64,000 nt of DNA from Terriglobia bacterium (GCA_020072965.1 JAIQFY010000003.1:1-64000); one strand, 5' to 3'; shown: positions 1 through 7,967, numbered from the stretch's first letter. The notes: generated from the letters alone by a model not told the origin. Numbers and translations: made by a program.

Positions 1-2
1 GA

Positions 3-35
3 GAGCTGGATGCGGGAAATCCGCACGTCCAGTTC
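3..35 (+). ncRNA. Group II intron domain V (3' end of an intron cut by the window edge)
   Basis: The 33 bases fold as the catalytic domain V hairpin of group II introns: an 8-bp lower stem (3-10 with 28-35) containing the AGC triad at 4-6, a two-base bulge at 26-27, an upper stem (11-15 with 21-25) and a GAAA loop. All diagnostic features of domain V are visible. The rest of the intron, including any reverse transcriptase, would lie left of position 1. Domain VI and the exact 3' splice site (somewhere before about 110) were not resolved. It lies just before an attC-like site, as group IIC-attC introns do. Confidence 0.72.
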
Positions 36-115
36 GATGAGCGGGATGGGGAAACGGAGCATGGCCGAGCTAGTGAGGCACCGCCAGACGAAAGGGCCGG
101 CAACAGATAGGCTCT

Positions 116-205
116 GCCTAAACCACCGCGCCACATCTCAACTCTACCCCGACCGGCGCAAAAAGCAAGAGCGCGCCGGACAGGTGACGCGCTGCTCGTT
201 AGGTG
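116..205 (+). repeat. attC-like recombination site 1
   Basis: Starts with GCCTAAA and ends with GTTAGGT, close to the RYYYAAC and GTTRRRY ends of integron attC sites. The inner part is self-complementary: CCGGCGC near 160 pairs with GCGCCGG near 174. It resembles site 2 in sequence. The imperfect left core (AAA instead of AAC) suggests decay. Confidence 0.55.
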
Positions 206-226
206 TCTCAAGCAAAAGGCAGAATC

Positions 227-640
227 TTACTTTTTTGAGCGTTGCTTGAGAAGAAGAGACCAGTAGCCCCGTGGGTCCACAATGGTCAATGGAGTTTGGG
301 TCGCGACTTCGAGCAAATCCCGGTCCCCAGTGACCAGCACGTCGACCCTTGCCTCGAGAGCGGATGCCAACACCCAGCGGTCGCTTTGATCCCGTCGGGG
401 CAGCTCGGAGGGTTGCCGCGGTTTCGGAACAACCTCCTGCTCGCGCAGGAACTCTTCCACCGCAAGGATGAACTCAGGCGGGAGCTTGATTCGGTCACGG
501 AGGACGCGACGAAGCTCGTCAAGAACGACTTCGCCCACAATTAATTTGTGTTCAGTGAGGACGTGTCTGACAACGTCGGCGCACAACCCACGGGTCGCGA
601 AGGCGCTGACCAGGACATTGGTATCCAGAAATACTCTCAC
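227..640 (-). CDS. PIN-domain toxin (VapC-like ribonuclease, COG1569 type)
   Basis: A 137-residue PIN-domain protein, a predicted Mg-dependent endoribonuclease toxin of a type II toxin-antitoxin pair. The acidic residues expected of the active site are visible: Asp6 in the N-terminal LDTN motif, Glu42 in LDELRR, Asp87 in DRWVLA and Asp106 in TGDRD. Length fits the family. The start overlaps the stop of the upstream antitoxin gene by four bases (ATGA), so the two are translationally coupled. The pair is transcribed against the direction of the cassette array, which is compatible with a self-promoted toxin-antitoxin cassette. RNA target unknown. Confidence 0.85.
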   Translation of the reverse strand: MRVFLDTNVLVSAFATRGLCADVVRHVLTEHKLIVGEVVLDELRRVLRDRIKLPPEFILAVEEFLREQEVVPKPRQPSELPRRDQSDRWVLASALEARVDVLVTGDRDLLEVATQTPLTIVDPRGYWSLLLKQRSKK

Positions 641-855
641 GACACCTTTCGCGCAACGTCCTCGTCCATCAGAAAGCCGCGGGCTTCGGCGAAGGGCAGG
701 ATCTTTCGGCGTAGTTGCTCAAAGCGGAGCAGCGACAGTTGTCGGCGTAACGCCTCGCGAACCACGTCGCTTCGCGTCCTTCCGGTTTCATCGCAGATGC
801 GGTTGAGAAGACGCTCAAGGTCGTTATCGAGACGGATTGTAAGAGCAGGTCTCAT
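637..855 (-). CDS. Ribbon-helix-helix antitoxin partner of the PIN toxin
   Basis: A 72-residue protein with an N-terminal beta strand (ALTIRLD, residues 4-10) followed by two helices containing GRTRSDVVREAL, the pattern of ribbon-helix-helix DNA-binding antitoxins. The C-terminal tail should neutralise the toxin. The ATG at 855 was chosen over an upstream ATG at 891 because the RHH fold begins immediately after it. A 9-bp palindrome lies only four bases upstream of this start, consistent with autorepression. Coupled by ATGA overlap to the toxin gene. Confidence 0.8.
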   Translation of the reverse strand: MRPALTIRLDNDLERLLNRICDETGRTRSDVVREALRRQLSLLRFEQLRRKILPFAEARGFLMDEDVARKVS

Positions 856-859
856 GTCA

Positions 860-868
860 TACAATGTA
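860..868. promoter_or_regulatory. Palindromic operator candidate of the toxin-antitoxin pair
   Basis: TACAATGTA is a perfect odd palindrome just upstream of the antitoxin start. RHH antitoxins usually bind short palindromes over their own promoter. Role inferred from position only. Confidence 0.4.
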
Positions 869-912
869 CTACACGCGGGAAACCAAGGCAAGTCCCGTCG
901 TGGAAAGGCGAC

Positions 913-987
913 ACCTAACCCGCGCGTGCACCCAACCGGCGCCAGGAGCCAAAACGCGCCGGGCGGGTGACGCGCCAGACGTTAGAC
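913..987 (+). repeat. attC-like recombination site 2
   Basis: ACCTAAC at 913-919 and GTTAGAC at 981-987 match the attC end consensus exactly. Inside, GCGCGT pairs with ACGCGC and CCGGCGC pairs with GCGCCGG, giving the imperfect hairpin that integrases recognise on the bottom strand. It sits between the toxin-antitoxin pair and the next cassette. Confidence 0.72.
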
Positions 988-1066
988 GGACCCCACATTC
1001 AAACGACGCCGATGAACGTAACGTCACACCACGAAATCGTTACCCCACCATTGACCCGGGGCGGGC

Positions 1067-1477
1067 ATGAGTTGGCTATGCGGGTGGGGATTTGGACGTC
1101 CGGGATTGTCACGGGGTGCCGGGCTGCTCTACTGTGCAGGACTCGTAGCTCTTCTAGCGGCCAGGGGTGGGCGGCTGCAGAAGCCCCCGCAACACATTCA
1201 GATTTGGACGGGTGTGGCAACGCTGATTCTGGCGCAGTGCGTACTCGCGCTTGTGGTCTGCATTCATCGGTCCGTGCCAGAAGCGCAGAGAGTTCTGACG
1301 CAGTTGGCATCGCTGTTTAGCGTAATGTTCACAGCGATGGTCAGTATGAACCGTTGTGCAGACAGTCGCCACGTTGCGAAGCTTCGAACGCAACCTGACG
1401 GGGGACGTCCGATCTCCAAAATGGCCATACAGAGTCGCAAGAAAACTCCGCTTTCCGATGGTCAACGGTCGGGCTAA
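1067..1477 (+). CDS. Small predicted membrane protein, possibly damaged
   Basis: A 136-residue frame beginning about 80 bases after attC site 2, where a cassette gene is expected. It contains hydrophobic segments (around GLLYCAGLVALLAA, then TLILAQCVLALVVCIH, then a weaker one near LFSVMFTAMVS), with a Ser/Arg/Lys-rich C-terminal tail that looks like run-on after damage. The N-terminal stretch is Gly/Arg-rich and may be out of frame. No family recognised. The antisense frame over the same stretch looks like low-complexity noise. Confidence 0.35.
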   Translation: MSWLCGWGFGRPGLSRGAGLLYCAGLVALLAARGGRLQKPPQHIQIWTGVATLILAQCVLALVVCIHRSVPEAQRVLTQLASLFSVMFTAMVSMNRCADSRHVAKLRTQPDGGRPISKMAIQSRKKTPLSDGQRSG

Positions 1478-1613
1478 ATGCGAAGTGCTTGCCAATTGCT
1501 GACCCGGGTCATTGCGATTTTCTCTGGTCGCACGCGAGGGTAGCAGGTCTTCACTGACGCTGGTTGATCTGGCAGTTCCGCGATCGTACCGTTCAATGGG
1601 AGACACAAAGCTC

Positions 1614-1778
1614 ATGGCCGACTTCCCTGCTTTCATGAAGAATCCCGCGAATCGGATCGCAAGCCAGTCGCAGAGCCTTATCGGTGGTAATGCTGCACAA
1701 CGACGGTTTGACGCTGCCAAGCGCCAGAAATCTCTTGCCTTGACTTCTGACGTTTGGGCTGATGCGTTTGCAGCTTAA
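1614..1778 (+). pseudogene. Possible truncated cupin-like gene (N-terminal stub)
   Basis: From the ATG at 1614 the frame reads MADFPAFMKNPANRIASQSQ, which resembles the N-terminus of small single-domain cupin proteins as I remember them. The following 34 residues do not look like a cupin barrel, so most of the gene would be missing. The frame stops next to a lone GTTAGAC core at 1788. The assignment rests on about 20 residues only; it could instead be an unknown short gene. Confidence 0.3.
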
Positions 1779-1787
1779 ACCTGATAC

Positions 1788-1794
1788 GTTAGAC
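1788..1794 (+). repeat. Lone attC right-end core (GTTAGAC)
   Basis: Identical to the right core of site 2, including the flanking GTTAGACGGA, and placed between two cassette-like genes. No good left core was found, so this is probably a decayed site. Confidence 0.35.
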
Positions 1795-1840
1795 GGACGA
1801 TGAACAATCTTCTACCGCGCGTTGGGACGGGGAGCCAAGA

Positions 1841-2362
1841 GTGTCCTTTGATTATCAACCGGTTCTGAAGGGCGACCTCATTGAACTTAGGCCGCTTCGG
1901 TCTGAAGACTATGATGACCTCTACGCCATCGCTGCCGATCCGCTCATTTGGGAACAACATCCAGTCAAGAATCGCCATGAAGAAGGGATCTTCCGGGTAT
2001 TCTTTCGCGAGGCCTTGGCGTCCGGCAGTGCCTTGATCGCCGTCGATGCCAAGACTCGACGGATGATTGGGTCTTCGCGCTTCCATGGCTACGACAGGGA
2101 AAGGAGCGAGGTCGAGATCGGCTGGACATTCCTGGCCAGATCCCACTGGGGCGGCATCTACAATCGCCAGATGAAGGAGCTTATGTTGCAGCATGCCTTC
2201 CGATTTGTGAACTGTGTCGTCTTTCTGGTTGGCCCACAGAATCTGCGCTCGCAGCGGGCCGTGGAAAAGATCGGCGGCGTTCGCGTGGGTTCGAGGCCTG
2301 ACGCGGAGGGCCGAGACAGTCATGTCTATCAAATCACTGCCTCAACTTTCGTACAACGATGA
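1841..2362 (+). CDS. GNAT family N-acetyltransferase (RimJ/RimL-like)
   Basis: A 173-residue acetyltransferase transferring an acetyl group from acetyl-CoA to an unknown amine. The N-terminus (ELRPLRSEDYDDLYAIAADP) and the middle strand with EVEIGWTFLARSHWGGIYN are typical of the RimJ/RimL subgroup, followed by the NLRSQRAVEKIGG helix that contacts CoA. The GTG at 1841 is preceded by GGGGAG at a suitable distance. It is a stand-alone cassette bounded by attC cores at 1788 and 2476. Confidence 0.85.
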   Translation: MSFDYQPVLKGDLIELRPLRSEDYDDLYAIAADPLIWEQHPVKNRHEEGIFRVFFREALASGSALIAVDAKTRRMIGSSRFHGYDRERSEVEIGWTFLARSHWGGIYNRQMKELMLQHAFRFVNCVVFLVGPQNLRSQRAVEKIGGVRVGSRPDAEGRDSHVYQITASTFVQR

Positions 2363-2475
2363 CGGCCATGCGAGTACCATCAGCCGCAGTGCATCGTCCT
2401 GGAGCCGTCCGGCGCCCTTGACGGTTTCACGATCTCGGGCTAAGGAGCCTATCTTGAACACATGTGTCGAAGGCC

Positions 2476-2540
2476 GGCTAACAAGGGCATGCAGCCGACG
2501 GCGCAAAAAACACGCGCAGCTGATGCCCACATCGTTAGGC
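2476..2540 (+). repeat. attC-like recombination site 3
   Basis: GGCTAAC at 2476-2482 and GTTAGGC at 2534-2540 form the ends. GGGCATGCAGC pairs with GCTGATGCCC, giving a long imperfect stem with unpaired bases as in attC sites. Compact (65 bases). Confidence 0.72.
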
Positions 2541-2571
2541 GCACAAGGGTTGGAAGAATTGGAGTCGCGTT

Positions 2572-2985
2572 ATGCCAATCGAATACCAGATCGATCGTGA
2601 TAGGAAGCTGGTCTTGGCCAAGGCCCGTGGTACCGTCACTGACGAGGATGTCTTCGGGTACCAACGCGAGGTGTGGTCGCGCGACGATGTGGCAGGATAT
2701 GACGAGCTAGTGGATATGAGCGAGGTCGAGCACATCGCCGTGCCGTCAGTTGATCGGGTTCGCCAGTTAGCGTCGCTTTCTGTCAACATGGACGCTCCAT
2801 CACTCGCCTCGAAGTTGGCGATCATTGCCCCACAGGATGTCGCATTCGGGCTGGGGCGTATGTATGCAACTTACCGTGGGATGGATCCGCAAAGTAAAAA
2901 GCAAGTCGAGGTCTTCCGGTCTCTGGGGGAAGCTTTGGCGTTTTTGGGGGTCACAGGATTGGAGCCGTTTCGAGGTGACGCCTAA
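2572..2985 (+). CDS. SpoIIAA/STAS-like small protein
   Basis: A 137-residue soluble protein starting MPIEYQIDRDRKLVLAKARG, the layout of SpoIIAA/STAS-like proteins, with a following YDELVDMSEVEHI strand-turn and an amphipathic C-terminal helix. Function of the family is unsettled (anti-sigma antagonist-like fold or lipid binding); no phosphorylatable serine can be pointed to with confidence. TTGGAG precedes the ATG. The stop codon TAA lies inside the left core of attC site 4, an arrangement common for integron cassettes. Confidence 0.6.
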   Translation: MPIEYQIDRDRKLVLAKARGTVTDEDVFGYQREVWSRDDVAGYDELVDMSEVEHIAVPSVDRVRQLASLSVNMDAPSLASKLAIIAPQDVAFGLGRMYATYRGMDPQSKKQVEVFRSLGEALAFLGVTGLEPFRGDA

Positions 2986-3074
2986 CGACCGCATTAAGCC
3001 GACAGCGCGCAATAGGTTTGCGGTTGGTTCACGCCCCCGCCCGAAACGCCGCAGCTTATGCGGGTCAGTTAGGC
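2980..3074 (+). repeat. attC-like recombination site 4 (best preserved)
   Basis: GCCTAAC at 2980-2986 and GTTAGGC at 3068-3074 are perfect inverted cores. Next to them GACCGCATTAAGC pairs with GCTTATGCGGGTC with one extra base, the hallmark of an attC stem with extrahelical bases. The left core contains the stop codon of the preceding gene. Confidence 0.8.
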
Positions 3075-3120
3075 GCTCGCGGGTCATCACGAATCTGTCG
3101 CAGTTGGGACAAGGAGCGGG

Positions 3121-3852
3121 ATGAGCATTTCACAGACCTGGGCAATAAAGACCGTCCTTACTATTCTTTCGCTTGCAGTCTTGATGTCAGTTTTTGATTC
3201 CGGAAGCGAAGGCGGAAGACCAGTTGCAGTTGAGCCGCCAGAACAGGTTTCCTTTCCGACTCTTGACGGTGGGCTTATCTACGCGAACTTGTACGGAAAG
3301 GGCAACCGGGGAGTCGTGCTGGCTCACGGAGGCCAATTCAACAAGGAGAGCTGGGAGAAGCAGGCGCGGGTGCTGCTCAGGGCAGGGTTCCGCGTTCTGG
3401 CCATTGACTTTCGCGGGTACGGCCAGTCGAAAGGCCCCGGCCAAGCCCGCCCGATCAGCGCTCCACTTCATTTCGACGTGCTGGCTGCTGTCCGTTACTT
3501 GCGAAAGACAGGCGCAAAGACGGTATCAGTGGTTGGTGCAAGTATGGGAGGCGGTGCCGCCGCCGATGCTTCGATTGAAGCGCCAGGAGAGATTGATCGC
3601 ATAGTGTTGCTGGCGGGCTGGGGAGATGGTCCGCCGGAAAAGCTCAAGGGACGCAAGCTCTTCATCGTGGCTCGTGATGACGCTAACAGCGCAGGGCCGC
3701 GTCTCCCTAAGATTCGCGAGCAATATGAGAAGGCCCCTGATCCCAAAGAACTGGTGATCCTCGACGGTTCCGCGCACGCGCAATTCCTCTTCCAGACTGA
3801 CCAGGGAGAGCGACTGATGCGCGAGATTCTGCGGTGCCTTTCTGAACCGTAA
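3121..3852 (+). CDS. Secreted or membrane-anchored alpha/beta hydrolase
   Basis: A 243-residue alpha/beta-fold hydrolase with an N-terminal hydrophobic segment (residues 8-24) acting as signal peptide or anchor. The nucleophile elbow is GASMGG with Ser141; likely acid Asp186 or Asp187 (VARDD) and base His219 (SAHAQ). Closest in style to dienelactone-hydrolase-like esterases; substrate unknown. AAGGAG lies seven bases before the ATG. It begins 47 bases after attC site 4, so it is the first gene of its cassette. Confidence 0.85.
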   Translation: MSISQTWAIKTVLTILSLAVLMSVFDSGSEGGRPVAVEPPEQVSFPTLDGGLIYANLYGKGNRGVVLAHGGQFNKESWEKQARVLLRAGFRVLAIDFRGYGQSKGPGQARPISAPLHFDVLAAVRYLRKTGAKTVSVVGASMGGGAAADASIEAPGEIDRIVLLAGWGDGPPEKLKGRKLFIVARDDANSAGPRLPKIREQYEKAPDPKELVILDGSAHAQFLFQTDQGERLMREILRCLSEP

Positions 3853-4076
3853 GCAGATAAACGACCCCACGCAGCAGCGCGTAAGTGGGCCGGCGAGCCA
3901 GGAAAGAAGAGGGTTTGTTTCTTTTTGAAGCCGCGCCTACGAGATGCATGCAGCGGAGCACGCAAGATAACTTGAACGTTGCGCCTGTGATTCGGTGCGC
4001 CCGCTGATGCGCGGCGGAAGGCGGATATTCCCGGCACGTCGGGACACAGGGCCCCCGTCAAACCAGAAGGAGGGTT

Positions 4077-4802
4077 ATGGCTACATTCGTTCTCGTCCAC
4101 GGTGCATGGCATGGTAGTTGGTGCTGGAAGCGCATTCGGAAGGCGCTCTAGGCGCGGGGGCACGAGGTTTTCACCCCGACCCTGACCGGCATTGGGGAGC
4201 GTTCGCACTTGCTATCTCCGCACGTTAACCTGGATACGCACATCGAGGACGTCGTCAACCTGATTCAGTGGGAGGAACTATCGGATGTGGTGCTGTGCGG
4301 TCACTCGTACGGCGGTTGCGTGATCAGTGGCGTTATGGACCGCGTTCCGGATCATATCGGCGCGCTGGCCTACCTGGACGCGTTCGTTCTGGAGGATGGC
4401 CAGTGCCTGCACGACACCCTGCCACTCTCCCAAAGGAATCTGCAGCTCGAAGCCGCCGTGCGCGACGGGGGAGGATGGAAGGTTCCTCACATTCCCGCCG
4501 AAGTATTCAACGTGAATGCCCGCGATCTGGAATGGATGAATCGGCAGTGTACCATGCAACCGCTAGCAACCTTCCAGCAGGGCATCAAGTTGCGCGGGAG
4601 GGTGGACGCGGCGAAACCGGTGACGTTCATCCTGGCGACCGGGTGGAACGATTCGCCGTTCCCCCAGTTTTACGAGCGGGCTAAAACAAAGGGCTGGAAG
4701 ACGCTTACAATGGCGTGCGGCCACGACCTAATGTTAGACCGACCCGGGGAACTGACGAGAGTCCTTCTTGACATCGTCGAGGCTCGGCCCGCCGCGCTCT
4801 GA
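4077..4802 (+). pseudogene. Alpha/beta hydrolase (EstC/salicylate-esterase-like) with in-frame amber codon
   Basis: From the ATG at 4077 the frame reads MATFVLVHGAWHGSWCWKRI, a classic start of the family, then meets TAG at 4149-4151 (codon 25), after which it continues intact to 4802. The oxyanion motif HGAWHG, the nucleophile elbow GHSYGG and the C-terminal GHD histidine motif are all kept. Only the single amber codon separates this from a normal gene of about 241 residues. AGGAGGG precedes the start. Most likely a recently inactivated gene; suppression or a sequencing error cannot be excluded. Confidence 0.8.
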
Positions 4803-5019
4803 CGCCGTGTGAGCAACCGGGAACAAGGGTAACCACCTAGCAGGCCGATGAGCCAGCCGCCCCTGCGGTCGCTGGCGCGCCCGCAGCGGTTCCCCCGCCG
4901 CGCAAGACACGCGCGGCGCGGATTATCGGCAGCTCGTTCGGTGGACATGTGAGAGGGGAGCGAGCCCGGCATAGCCGTCCCACGAGCCGGGTCGAAGGCC
5001 GTAAGGCCCGAGGTTACGG

Positions 5020-5391
5020 ATGCGACTGGAAGTACTCCGAGGTGAGTTCGGTGTTGCCCGTCTCGACGCCAACGAGGCAACGCCAGCTTGGGCAGCACAG
5101 GGCATCATCTCCTCGGTTACTCGTACGGCCGAAGAGCTATCTGTGGTTTGCACCGCCAGGGTGAGCATCTTCTCCATTTCCACGTACGACACCGACTACG
5201 TCCTCGTCGAAGGCGAGGCCATGGGCAGAGCTATCGAGTGTCTTCACGCAGCGGGTCTGAGGTGTTGGGGGCGTGAACGTCTGCCTCAGCTGCTGGCCCG
5301 CATGGCCAAGCCGGGTATGGTGGAACTCGATGCCACCGAACAAGCGGATGAAGCGGACGAGGCCGTGCGAGAATCTCCAGCGGCGCGGTAG
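5020..5391 (+). pseudogene. ACT-domain protein (COG3603-like) with internal deletion
   Basis: The first about 46 residues (start MRLEVLRGEFGVARLDA, then SVTRTAEELSVVC) and the later segment VSIFSISTYDTDYVLV match the two halves of small ACT-domain proteins of the COG3603 type. The roughly 40-50 residues that normally lie between them are missing, with the frame kept across the join near 5160. The C-terminal 40 residues after AAGLRC are Arg/Glu-rich and run into an attC-like sequence, so they look like run-on. Probably non-functional. Family assignment is from remembered motifs. Confidence 0.5.
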
Positions 5392-5421
5392 CCTCCCAGT
5401 TTATCCGCGCTGTTCATTAGG
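5335..5421 (+). repeat. Degenerate attC-like site 5
   Basis: Left end ACCGAACAAGCGGATGAAGC, right end ATCCGCGCTGTTCATTAGG: AGCGGAT pairs with ATCCGC and the GTTAGG core is split by an inserted CAT. The outline is that of an attC site with a damaged right core. Confidence 0.4.
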
Positions 5422-5467
5422 AACCAGCAGTGTCAGCATCAAGCCAGATTCGGGAAGGAGCCAGCCT

Positions 5468-5974
5468 ATGCCACGCCGAACCGATGGCGTCGATCTCGCC
5501 CAGGCAGCCAAACGCACCCTTGCGACAAACAATCGCGTCGACATCTTCCTCGTCGAGAACCTGAGCGATGAGTTGTGGTCAGCGAAGGTGCCTGGGGCGG
5601 CCAAAACCATCGGCGCGCTCGTCGTCCACGTCCACAATGTTCGGTGTATGTGGGTCAAGATGCTCGGTCGCAAGCTGGGTATTCAGCCGCCTCCAAGGCT
5701 CGATCGGTCGCGAGCGACTCGTCCCGAAGCGATTGCTGCGCTTCGGGAAAGCCATGCCGCGCTTGCCCGCATCCTGGAACTCGGTCTAGCCACTGGCGGT
5801 AAAGTGGCCGGTTTTCCCCCCGACGTCATGCATTTCCTCGGCTACTTCCTCGCGCACGACGCCCACCATCGCGGTCAAATCTGCCTGCTGGCCCGCGAGC
5901 TTGGCCATGCCTTGCCCAAAGAGGTCGTCATTGGCTTGTGGCAATGGTCATCAAGAGCCAAGGAGGCGTCCTAG
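5468..5974 (+). CDS. DinB/YfiT-like four-helix-bundle protein
   Basis: A 168-residue DinB-superfamily protein, a helix bundle that usually binds a metal through three histidines. Candidate ligands are the histidine in HVHNVRCMW (helix 2) and the pair in HDAHHRGQI (helix 4). Members include thiol-dependent transferases, but the substrate here is unknown. The ATG at 5468 follows GGAAGGAG at good spacing; a longer upstream frame runs through attC site 5 and is not plausible. Stand-alone cassette. Confidence 0.8.
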   Translation: MPRRTDGVDLAQAAKRTLATNNRVDIFLVENLSDELWSAKVPGAAKTIGALVVHVHNVRCMWVKMLGRKLGIQPPPRLDRSRATRPEAIAALRESHAALARILELGLATGGKVAGFPPDVMHFLGYFLAHDAHHRGQICLLARELGHALPKEVVIGLWQWSSRAKEAS

Positions 5975-5984
5975 TACCGCTGCT

Positions 5985-6044
5985 GCCTGACACGCGGTTG
6001 GCGCCGACCACGCTTCGCGCCGCGGCTCAATCGCACTGTTAGCC
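5985..6044 (+). repeat. Degenerate attC-like site 6
   Basis: GCCTGAC at 5985-5991 and GTTAGCC at 6038-6044 with a GC-rich, partly self-complementary interior. After it, 6045-6276 holds only a 25-codon frame from ATG 6153 (MKLEFSTVQFDESRGTLVYA...) ending at 6230, perhaps a gene stub. Confidence 0.45.
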
Positions 6045-6276
6045 AGACAACTTGGAAGTCGTCTACCTGCTTGCCTCGACATCGAGTCACGAGAACCCGT
6101 CGAACAGGGTGTGAGGAGCATTTCCAGAGAAGGGTACAATAGGCCTTGTCGGATGAAACTCGAATTCTCTACCGTCCAGTTTGACGAATCGAGAGGCACC
6201 CTTGTTTACGCCGAGCTAGGCGCCTGGTAAACGGCGCACGTCGAGGAAACCGGGCAGCTGAGGAAGGGCTCAACCC

Positions 6277-7200
6277 ATGGACATTCTCCAGGCCATCGGA
6301 AACACATCGATAGTACGACTTCGCAAGGTCGTTCCACCCCATTGTGGGGAGATCTTCGTGAAGCTCGAGTGGGAGAACCCCACCGGCAGCGTCAAGGACC
6401 GGATGGCACAGGCCGTGATTTCGCGGGCGGAGGAGGACGGTCGACTGAAGCCCGGAGACACCGTCGTCGAGTACACGGGTGGCAGCACAGGGACCTCGCT
6501 TGCATTGGTTTGCGCCGCCAAAGGCTACCGTCTCCAGATCGTCAGCTCCGATGCGTTCAGCCAGGAGAAGCTGGATCACATGGCGGCACTGGGTGCTGAG
6601 CTGACGCTCGTCCCGAGCGAAGGAGGTCTCACCACCAAGAAACTGATCCTGGACATGATCGAAGCCGCCCGTGGGTTGAGCCAGGAGCCTCATACCTACT
6701 GGAGCGACCAGCTCAACAACCAGGACAGCATCGCGGGCTACTACTCGCTGGGCGAGGAGATCTGGAGTCAAACGCAGGGGGAGATCGACGCCTTTGTTCA
6801 TTGCGTGGGGACGGCGGCTTCTTCGCGCGGGGTCGCCACGGTGCTGAAGCGATACAAACCGAGTATCAAGATCGTCGCTGTCGAACCCGCAGAATCCTCG
6901 GTGTTGCTGGCAGGGCCGGCCGGCCCGCACAAGATCGAAGGAGTCGGGATTGGCTTCACTCCTCCACTCTGGGAGCCGACTCTCGTGGACGAGATCCTGC
7001 CGGTCAGAACAGACGACGCGAAGGACATGGCGAGGCGCATCGCGCGGGAGGAGGCCCTCTTCGCGGGCACGTCTTCCGGAGCGAACGTCGTCGCCGCGAT
7101 TCGAGTCGGAGAGCGGCTCGGGCCGAATGCCAGGGTGGTCACGCTGATGGCCGACTCTGGCCTTAAGTACTTGAGCACTGATGTGTACCGGAGAAGATGA
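6277..7200 (+). CDS. PLP-dependent cysteine synthase family protein
   Basis: A 307-residue fold-type II PLP enzyme of the cysteine synthase/cystathionine beta-synthase family. The PLP lysine is Lys40 in NPTGSVKDR, the phosphate/substrate loop is TGGSTGTS (68-74), and the C-terminal GTSSGAN loop is present. Sequence fits O-acetylserine sulfhydrylase-like proteins; the actual substrate pair (O-acetylserine plus sulfide or another nucleophile) is not certain because this copy sits in an integron-like array and not beside cysE. AGGAAGGG precedes the ATG. Length is normal. Confidence 0.85.
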   Translation: MDILQAIGNTSIVRLRKVVPPHCGEIFVKLEWENPTGSVKDRMAQAVISRAEEDGRLKPGDTVVEYTGGSTGTSLALVCAAKGYRLQIVSSDAFSQEKLDHMAALGAELTLVPSEGGLTTKKLILDMIEAARGLSQEPHTYWSDQLNNQDSIAGYYSLGEEIWSQTQGEIDAFVHCVGTAASSRGVATVLKRYKPSIKIVAVEPAESSVLLAGPAGPHKIEGVGIGFTPPLWEPTLVDEILPVRTDDAKDMARRIAREEALFAGTSSGANVVAAIRVGERLGPNARVVTLMADSGLKYLSTDVYRRR

Positions 7201-7362
7201 GACACGGTCTCGATCACCACGGGGTGGAACCGATTACACCAGGCTGCCTGCGCCGAAAGATGATGGGAGGAGCTGTTCCTGCTCTGGGTGATGGCGGGTG
7301 CTGTGCAGGGGTACGCTCGTCGAGCTGTTCAATCGCGATGGTTTTAGACAACCGGGCAAGCC

Positions 7363-7436
7363 GCCTAACGCGCGCATGCAGCCGACCGCACTCGGTGCGA
7401 TGGTGGGGCGCCGAAGCTGAGGCAGAGCTGTTTACC
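7363..7436 (+). repeat. Degenerate attC-like site 7
   Basis: GCCTAAC followed by GCGCGCATGCAGCCGAC shares the left half of sites 3 and 9 (GCATGCA-CGAC). The right end is only GTTTACC at 7430-7436, so the site is probably decayed. Confidence 0.45.
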
Positions 7437-7469
7437 CACAAGATAGGGCATCAAGCTTCCTGGTGAGAT

Positions 7470-7967
7470 ATGATGGGGGATTATCGAGAGCACTGGTGGA
7501 GAGGGGCACGCGGCGAATGGCTTGTTGTCGCCCAGGTGGCCCTGATCGGGCTGGTGTTCTTTGGTCCCCGCACGGTGTTTGGCCAACCCGCATGGTCGTT
7601 CCCCTTCGCGGCGGTGTGTCCGATCGCCGGTGGCGCGCTCATGTTCGCGGGGGGTGCCCTGTTGCTGGCAGGGCTCGTCAGGTTGGGTCCCGGCTTGACG
7701 CCGTTGCCGTATCCGAAGGAGGGTGCGCGGCTCGTCGAGACCGGGCCGTTCGCGCTCGTCCGTCATCCCATGTATAGCGGCGGGCTCGTGCTCGCGCTGG
7801 GCTGGGCGGTGTACGTTCGGGGTTGGCTCACCGTGGGGTATGTCGTCGTGCTGTTCCTTTTTCTCGACCGGAAGTCCACGCGCGAAGAGAGGTGGTTGAC
7901 AGACAGGTACCCCACTTACGGCGACTACCAGCGGCGTGTGCGCAAGCTTGTTCCGTTCATCTACTGA
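7470..7967 (+). CDS. ICMT/PEMT-like integral membrane methyltransferase
   Basis: A 165-residue membrane protein with about four hydrophobic helices (near 17-33, 45-70, 103-117 and 120-132). The conserved SAM-binding region GPFALVRHPMYSGG and the C-terminal EERWLTDRYPTYGDYQRRV match the isoprenylcysteine carboxyl methyltransferase/phospholipid methyltransferase superfamily. Methyl acceptor unknown; bacteria lack the eukaryotic prenylated substrates. GGTGAG precedes the start. A second member of the same superfamily lies at 8893. Confidence 0.85.
   Translation: MMGDYREHWWRGARGEWLVVAQVALIGLVFFGPRTVFGQPAWSFPFAAVCPIAGGALMFAGGALLLAGLVRLGPGLTPLPYPKEGARLVETGPFALVRHPMYSGGLVLALGWAVYVRGWLTVGYVVVLFLFLDRKSTREERWLTDRYPTYGDYQRRVRKLVPFIY

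Noticed and set aside
10-249. 79-codon frame at the left edge
   Set aside because: It runs through the group II intron domain V and attC site 1 and has no protein character.
1154-1720. 188-codon minus-strand frame
   Set aside because: Ser/Arg-rich product, no ribosome-binding site, and it crosses the recognisable cupin-like stub on the other strand.
4149-4151. Pyrrolysine or programmed amber read-through in the hydrolase
   Set aside because: The family has no special residue at this non-catalytic position, so a plain nonsense mutation is more likely.
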